Shown piece by piece: positions 61,656 to 64,000 of a stretch of DNA of 64,000 bases. Source of the stretch: Rhizobium sp. SL86 (GTDB lineage: Bacteria; Pseudomonadota; Alphaproteobacteria; Rhizobiales; Rhizobiaceae). The position numbers were made by a program, and so were the translations under genes. Position 1 is the stretch's first letter; every line of letters starts with the position of its first letter. Below the pieces are notes generated by a model. That model searched no databases. It was not told the origin of the DNA and saw only the letters and a program-made list of their open reading frames with translations. The stretch is from positions 1,129,001 through 1,193,000 of the forward strand of contig NZ_JAPPRJ010000002.1 of assembly GCF_026672545.1 (NCBI RefSeq), read 5' to 3'.

Positions 61656-63071
61656 TTAACCGCGCCCCATGAACCTCGCCAGAAACCCCGTCAGGCGACC
61701 GTAAGGCGGCATGGCAAGCCGCGCCGGATTGAAAATCCTGACGCTTGCGATGCCGCGGGCATGCGAAAACCGCTTGAAGCCGTCAAACCCGTGATAGGCC
61801 CCGATGCCGCTCGGCCCCACGCCACCGAACGGCAGATCGTTCTGCGCCACATGCAACAGCGTGCCATTGACGGTCACGTTGCCGGAAATGGTGTTTTCCA
61901 GCACCTTGCGCCGGGTCTCGTTTCGTCCGGTGAACAAATAGAGCGCCAGCGGACGTGGGCGGGCGCGAATGAAGGCAATGGCATCGTCGAGGGTGTCGTA
62001 GGGGATGATCGGCAGGATCGGGCCGAATATTTCCTCCTCCATCAGCCGGCAATCGGCGGGCGGGTCGATCACGAGCGTGGGCGCAATGGCAAATCCCGCC
62101 TGCGGCAGGGTTATGTCGGCCGTCACCAGTCGCACACCACGATCGTGGCATTCCTGAAGCCCGTCAACCAGCCGCCGGTGGGCACGCTCGCCGACGATAC
62201 CGGTATAGTGCATGGCCGAGCTTTGGCTGGGATAACAACGAACGATCTCGGCCTGAAGCGCGCTGACGAACTGCTCGAGACGGCCTTTCTCGACCAGAAC
62301 GTAATCCGGCGCGATGCAGGTCTGCCCGGCATTCATCAACTTGCCGAACACGATGTCGCGGGCAGCGGAGAAGTGACTGTAATCCGGCGCGACGATCGTC
62401 GGCGATTTGCCGCCGAGTTCCAGCGTCACCGGCGTCAGGTTGGCCGCTGCGGCCGCCATGACCTTCCTGCCGACGGCGGTGGAACCCGTGAAGACCAGAT
62501 GATCGAAAGGCTGGGCGCTGAAGGCTGCGGCCACATCCACGCCACCTTCGAGGACCGTTACCTCTTCCGGCGCAAAATACGCGCCGATCAGCGTGGACAG
62601 CAAGGCGGAGGTCTGCGGTACCAGTTCCGACGGTTTGATGATCGCCCGGTTTCCGGCGGCGAGGATATCGATCAACGGGCCGAGCGCCAGAAAGATTGGA
62701 TAGTTCCAGGGCACCATCACGCCGATGACGCCAAGCGGCTGGTATTGCACCGTGTTCTTCAGTTGCAGGAATTCGATGGAGCGCCCACGCCGCTCCGGCT
62801 TCATCCAGCGCCTGAGGTGGGAGCGTGTGTGCCTGAGCGCGCCCATCAACGGTACGATCTCGAGCATGGTCGTCTCATGCACGGACCGGTGGCCGAAATC
62901 GCGCGAAACCGCCGCGCAGATCTCTGGCCCCCGGTCCTTCAGCAAGCGGCCGATCCGATCCAGCCGGTCTCGGCGTGTGGCGAGTGACGGATGGGGGTCC
63001 GCCTCGAATGCGGCGCGCTGCCTCGCAAGAGCCTCGGACAGGAGGAATTCGATGTGGCTGTCTTCGCTCAA
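61656..63071 (-). CDS. calB: Coniferyl-aldehyde dehydrogenase-like aldehyde dehydrogenase
   Basis: A 471-aa NAD(P) aldehyde dehydrogenase of the short class typical for CalB: MVPWNYPIFLALGPLIDILAAGN, catalytic E218 (VTLELGGKSP) and C252 (NAGQTCIAPD), EEEIFGPILPIIPY, and a C-terminal hydrophobic tail. CalB oxidises coniferyl aldehyde to ferulate in lignin-derived phenylpropanoid use, though close relatives take other aldehydes. TTG start at 63071 with GGAG 7 nt upstream; the start lies 4 nt after the MFS stop, so the two are cotranscribed. Confidence 0.8.
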   Translation of the reverse strand: MSEDSHIEFLLSEALARQRAAFEADPHPSLATRRDRLDRIGRLLKDRGPEICAAVSRDFGHRSVHETTMLEIVPLMGALRHTRSHLRRWMKPERRGRSIEFLQLKNTVQYQPLGVIGVMVPWNYPIFLALGPLIDILAAGNRAIIKPSELVPQTSALLSTLIGAYFAPEEVTVLEGGVDVAAAFSAQPFDHLVFTGSTAVGRKVMAAAAANLTPVTLELGGKSPTIVAPDYSHFSAARDIVFGKLMNAGQTCIAPDYVLVEKGRLEQFVSALQAEIVRCYPSQSSAMHYTGIVGERAHRRLVDGLQECHDRGVRLVTADITLPQAGFAIAPTLVIDPPADCRLMEEEIFGPILPIIPYDTLDDAIAFIRARPRPLALYLFTGRNETRRKVLENTISGNVTVNGTLLHVAQNDLPFGGVGPSGIGAYHGFDGFKRFSHARGIASVRIFNPARLAMPPYGRLTGFLARFMGRG

Positions 63072-63075
63072 TGGT

Positions 63076-64000
63076 TTACTCCGCGATACCGGCTTTTGCC
63101 GCGGCCGGAAGGCCGCGATGAAGATGGCCGAAAACTAGCACGGCACAGGTGGCTGCCACCACCAGCGGCATCAGGCACGCCCATGCAAAGGCTGCCGGCC
63201 CCGCCGAGGCAAAGACCGGACCGGCAACGGCAGTGCCGAGTGTTGCGCCGACGATCGCGATCACCAGAATACGTGACATCAACGAACCGTCCGGATCGTT
63301 TTCCGTCAAGACGCCGGTGACAAAGGGCGTGACGATGTAGAAGCCGATATTGACCAGGATCTGCGTGCTGACGAACACCGCCGCCGAAAACACGTTGAAG
63401 AGATAGTAGATCGACACGGCCATGACGACAAAACCCAGCATGACGAGCGGAAGACGTTTCGCCTTGTCATGCGTCATCGACGGCACCACGGCACCGAGGA
63501 AGCCGGCCAGCGAGGAGAGTGCGAGATAGAGGCCGACCTCCGCATTGGTCAGACCGACCCGCTCGCCGACATAACCGCAGATGGCCCACTGTCCGGCCTG
63601 TACCGCATAGACCATGAACACGATGACCATCGCGAGCAGCATCTTCGGACGGTCGAGCCTTGAATGCACGGTGGCGGCGGCCATTTGTGCCGGGCGTCTG
63701 GAAATCAGCAGGAAGAGGGGCGCCATCAGAGCGGCAAACAGGGTCAGCATCAGAAATACCGGCGCCTCGGCTTCCGCATGCGGCATCATCGAAACTGCAA
63801 ACAGCAATAGTCCCATGGTCGTGCCTCCGATGAGACTGAGCGCGCCCCAGAACCGTTCGGCATTGGCAAGCGAGGCGAGACTCATCGCCACGACGCTGAA
63901 GATTGCCCCCTCGCCCAGTCCGGTGACCAGGCGCGCCGAAGCCAACAGAAGCGGGGTCTGCTGCCAAAAGCTCGCGGCTTCGCCGAGGATGACGGCGAGC
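63076..64000 (-). CDS. MFS transporter, C-terminal part (cut by window end)
   Basis: About 307 residues are visible, with roughly eight or nine membrane helices and no start inside the window: the frame stays open to base 64000 (LAVILGEAASFWQQTPLLL leading into ASARLVTGLGEGAIFSVVAMSLA). The second-half layout (central loop SRRPAQMAAATVHSRLDRPK, then paired helices) is MFS-like. Coupled to the aldehyde dehydrogenase gene, so import or export of an aromatic aldehyde or acid is likely. The N-terminal helices lie outside the window. Confidence 0.75.
   Translation of the reverse strand, partial: LAVILGEAASFWQQTPLLLASARLVTGLGEGAIFSVVAMSLASLANAERFWGALSLIGGTTMGLLLFAVSMMPHAEAEAPVFLMLTLFAALMAPLFLLISRRPAQMAAATVHSRLDRPKMLLAMVIVFMVYAVQAGQWAICGYVGERVGLTNAEVGLYLALSSLAGFLGAVVPSMTHDKAKRLPLVMLGFVVMAVSIYYLFNVFSAAVFVSTQILVNIGFYIVTPFVTGVLTENDPDGSLMSRILVIAIVGATLGTAVAGPVFASAGPAAFAWACLMPLVVAATCAVLVFGHLHRGLPAAAKAGIAE

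Noticed and set aside
1..64000. CRISPR arrays, tRNA or rRNA genes, integrase or phage genes
   Set aside because: No regularly spaced direct repeats, no tRNA-like cloverleaf or rRNA sequence, and no integrase or phage protein was recognised on either strand.

Overview
The window reads as a chromosome or megaplasmid segment of a plant-associated alphaproteobacterium of the Rhizobiaceae (Rhizobium/Agrobacterium-like). The clearest pointers are ChvE and GguA/GguB/GguC, a uronate dehydrogenase that matches the Agrobacterium enzyme at its catalytic Tyr/Lys spacing, FadR- and VanR-type GntR regulators beside sugar transporters, and uniformly GC-rich, tightly packed operons. No rRNA, tRNA, CRISPR, phage or plasmid-replication genes were seen. 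The only mobile DNA is a decayed IS6-family transposase end near 61.3-61.6 kb.

Layout. 0-6.7 kb: a leftward L-arabinose/D-galactose operon (gguC, sugar 1-dehydrogenase, aldonate dehydratase, chvE, gguA, gguB cut by the window) facing a FadR-type regulator at 7.0 kb. 7.9-10.8 kb: a 52-aa protein, an SDR, and a GntR/DapA-family pair. 11.0-25.3 kb: an oligosaccharide locus with a FadR-type regulator, heparinase II/III-like and discoidin-like proteins leftward, then rightward CUT1 permeases, a GH88 unsaturated glucuronyl hydrolase, an ATPase, DUF624, binding protein, DUF2264, an acyltransferase fused to an alpha/alpha-toroid domain, and an inositol-monophosphatase-family phosphatase. 25.4-34.6 kb: a leftward TRAP transporter operon with two SDRs, IclR, thiolase, AMP-forming acyl-CoA ligase and a tandem PPC-domain protein. 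34.9-42.6 kb: a CUT2 sugar ABC transporter with an SMP-30 lactonase, divergent from a cytoplasmic GAF histidine kinase and NarL-type regulator. 42.6-49.6 kb: 3-dehydroshikimate dehydratase, quinate/shikimate dehydrogenase and a TctABC transporter under a LysR regulator. 49.7-59.4 kb: a uronate/pectin locus (aldose epimerase, udh, CUT1 ABC transporter, SMP-30 lactonase, mannonate dehydratase, GH28). 59.5-64 kb: DUF4386 protein and TetR regulator with four operator copies, the IS remnant, a coniferyl-aldehyde dehydrogenase and a truncated MFS transporter.

Taken together this is a catabolic region for plant cell-wall and plant-secondary compounds: pentoses and galactose, uronides, quinate/shikimate, lignin aldehydes and one unidentified carboxylate. 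Each module brings its own uptake system and regulator. A recurring design is a strong hairpin just downstream of each of the six periplasmic binding-protein genes. The least explained modules are the 11-25 kb oligosaccharide locus with its acyltransferase-toroid fusion, and the TRAP/ligase/thiolase/PPC operon.
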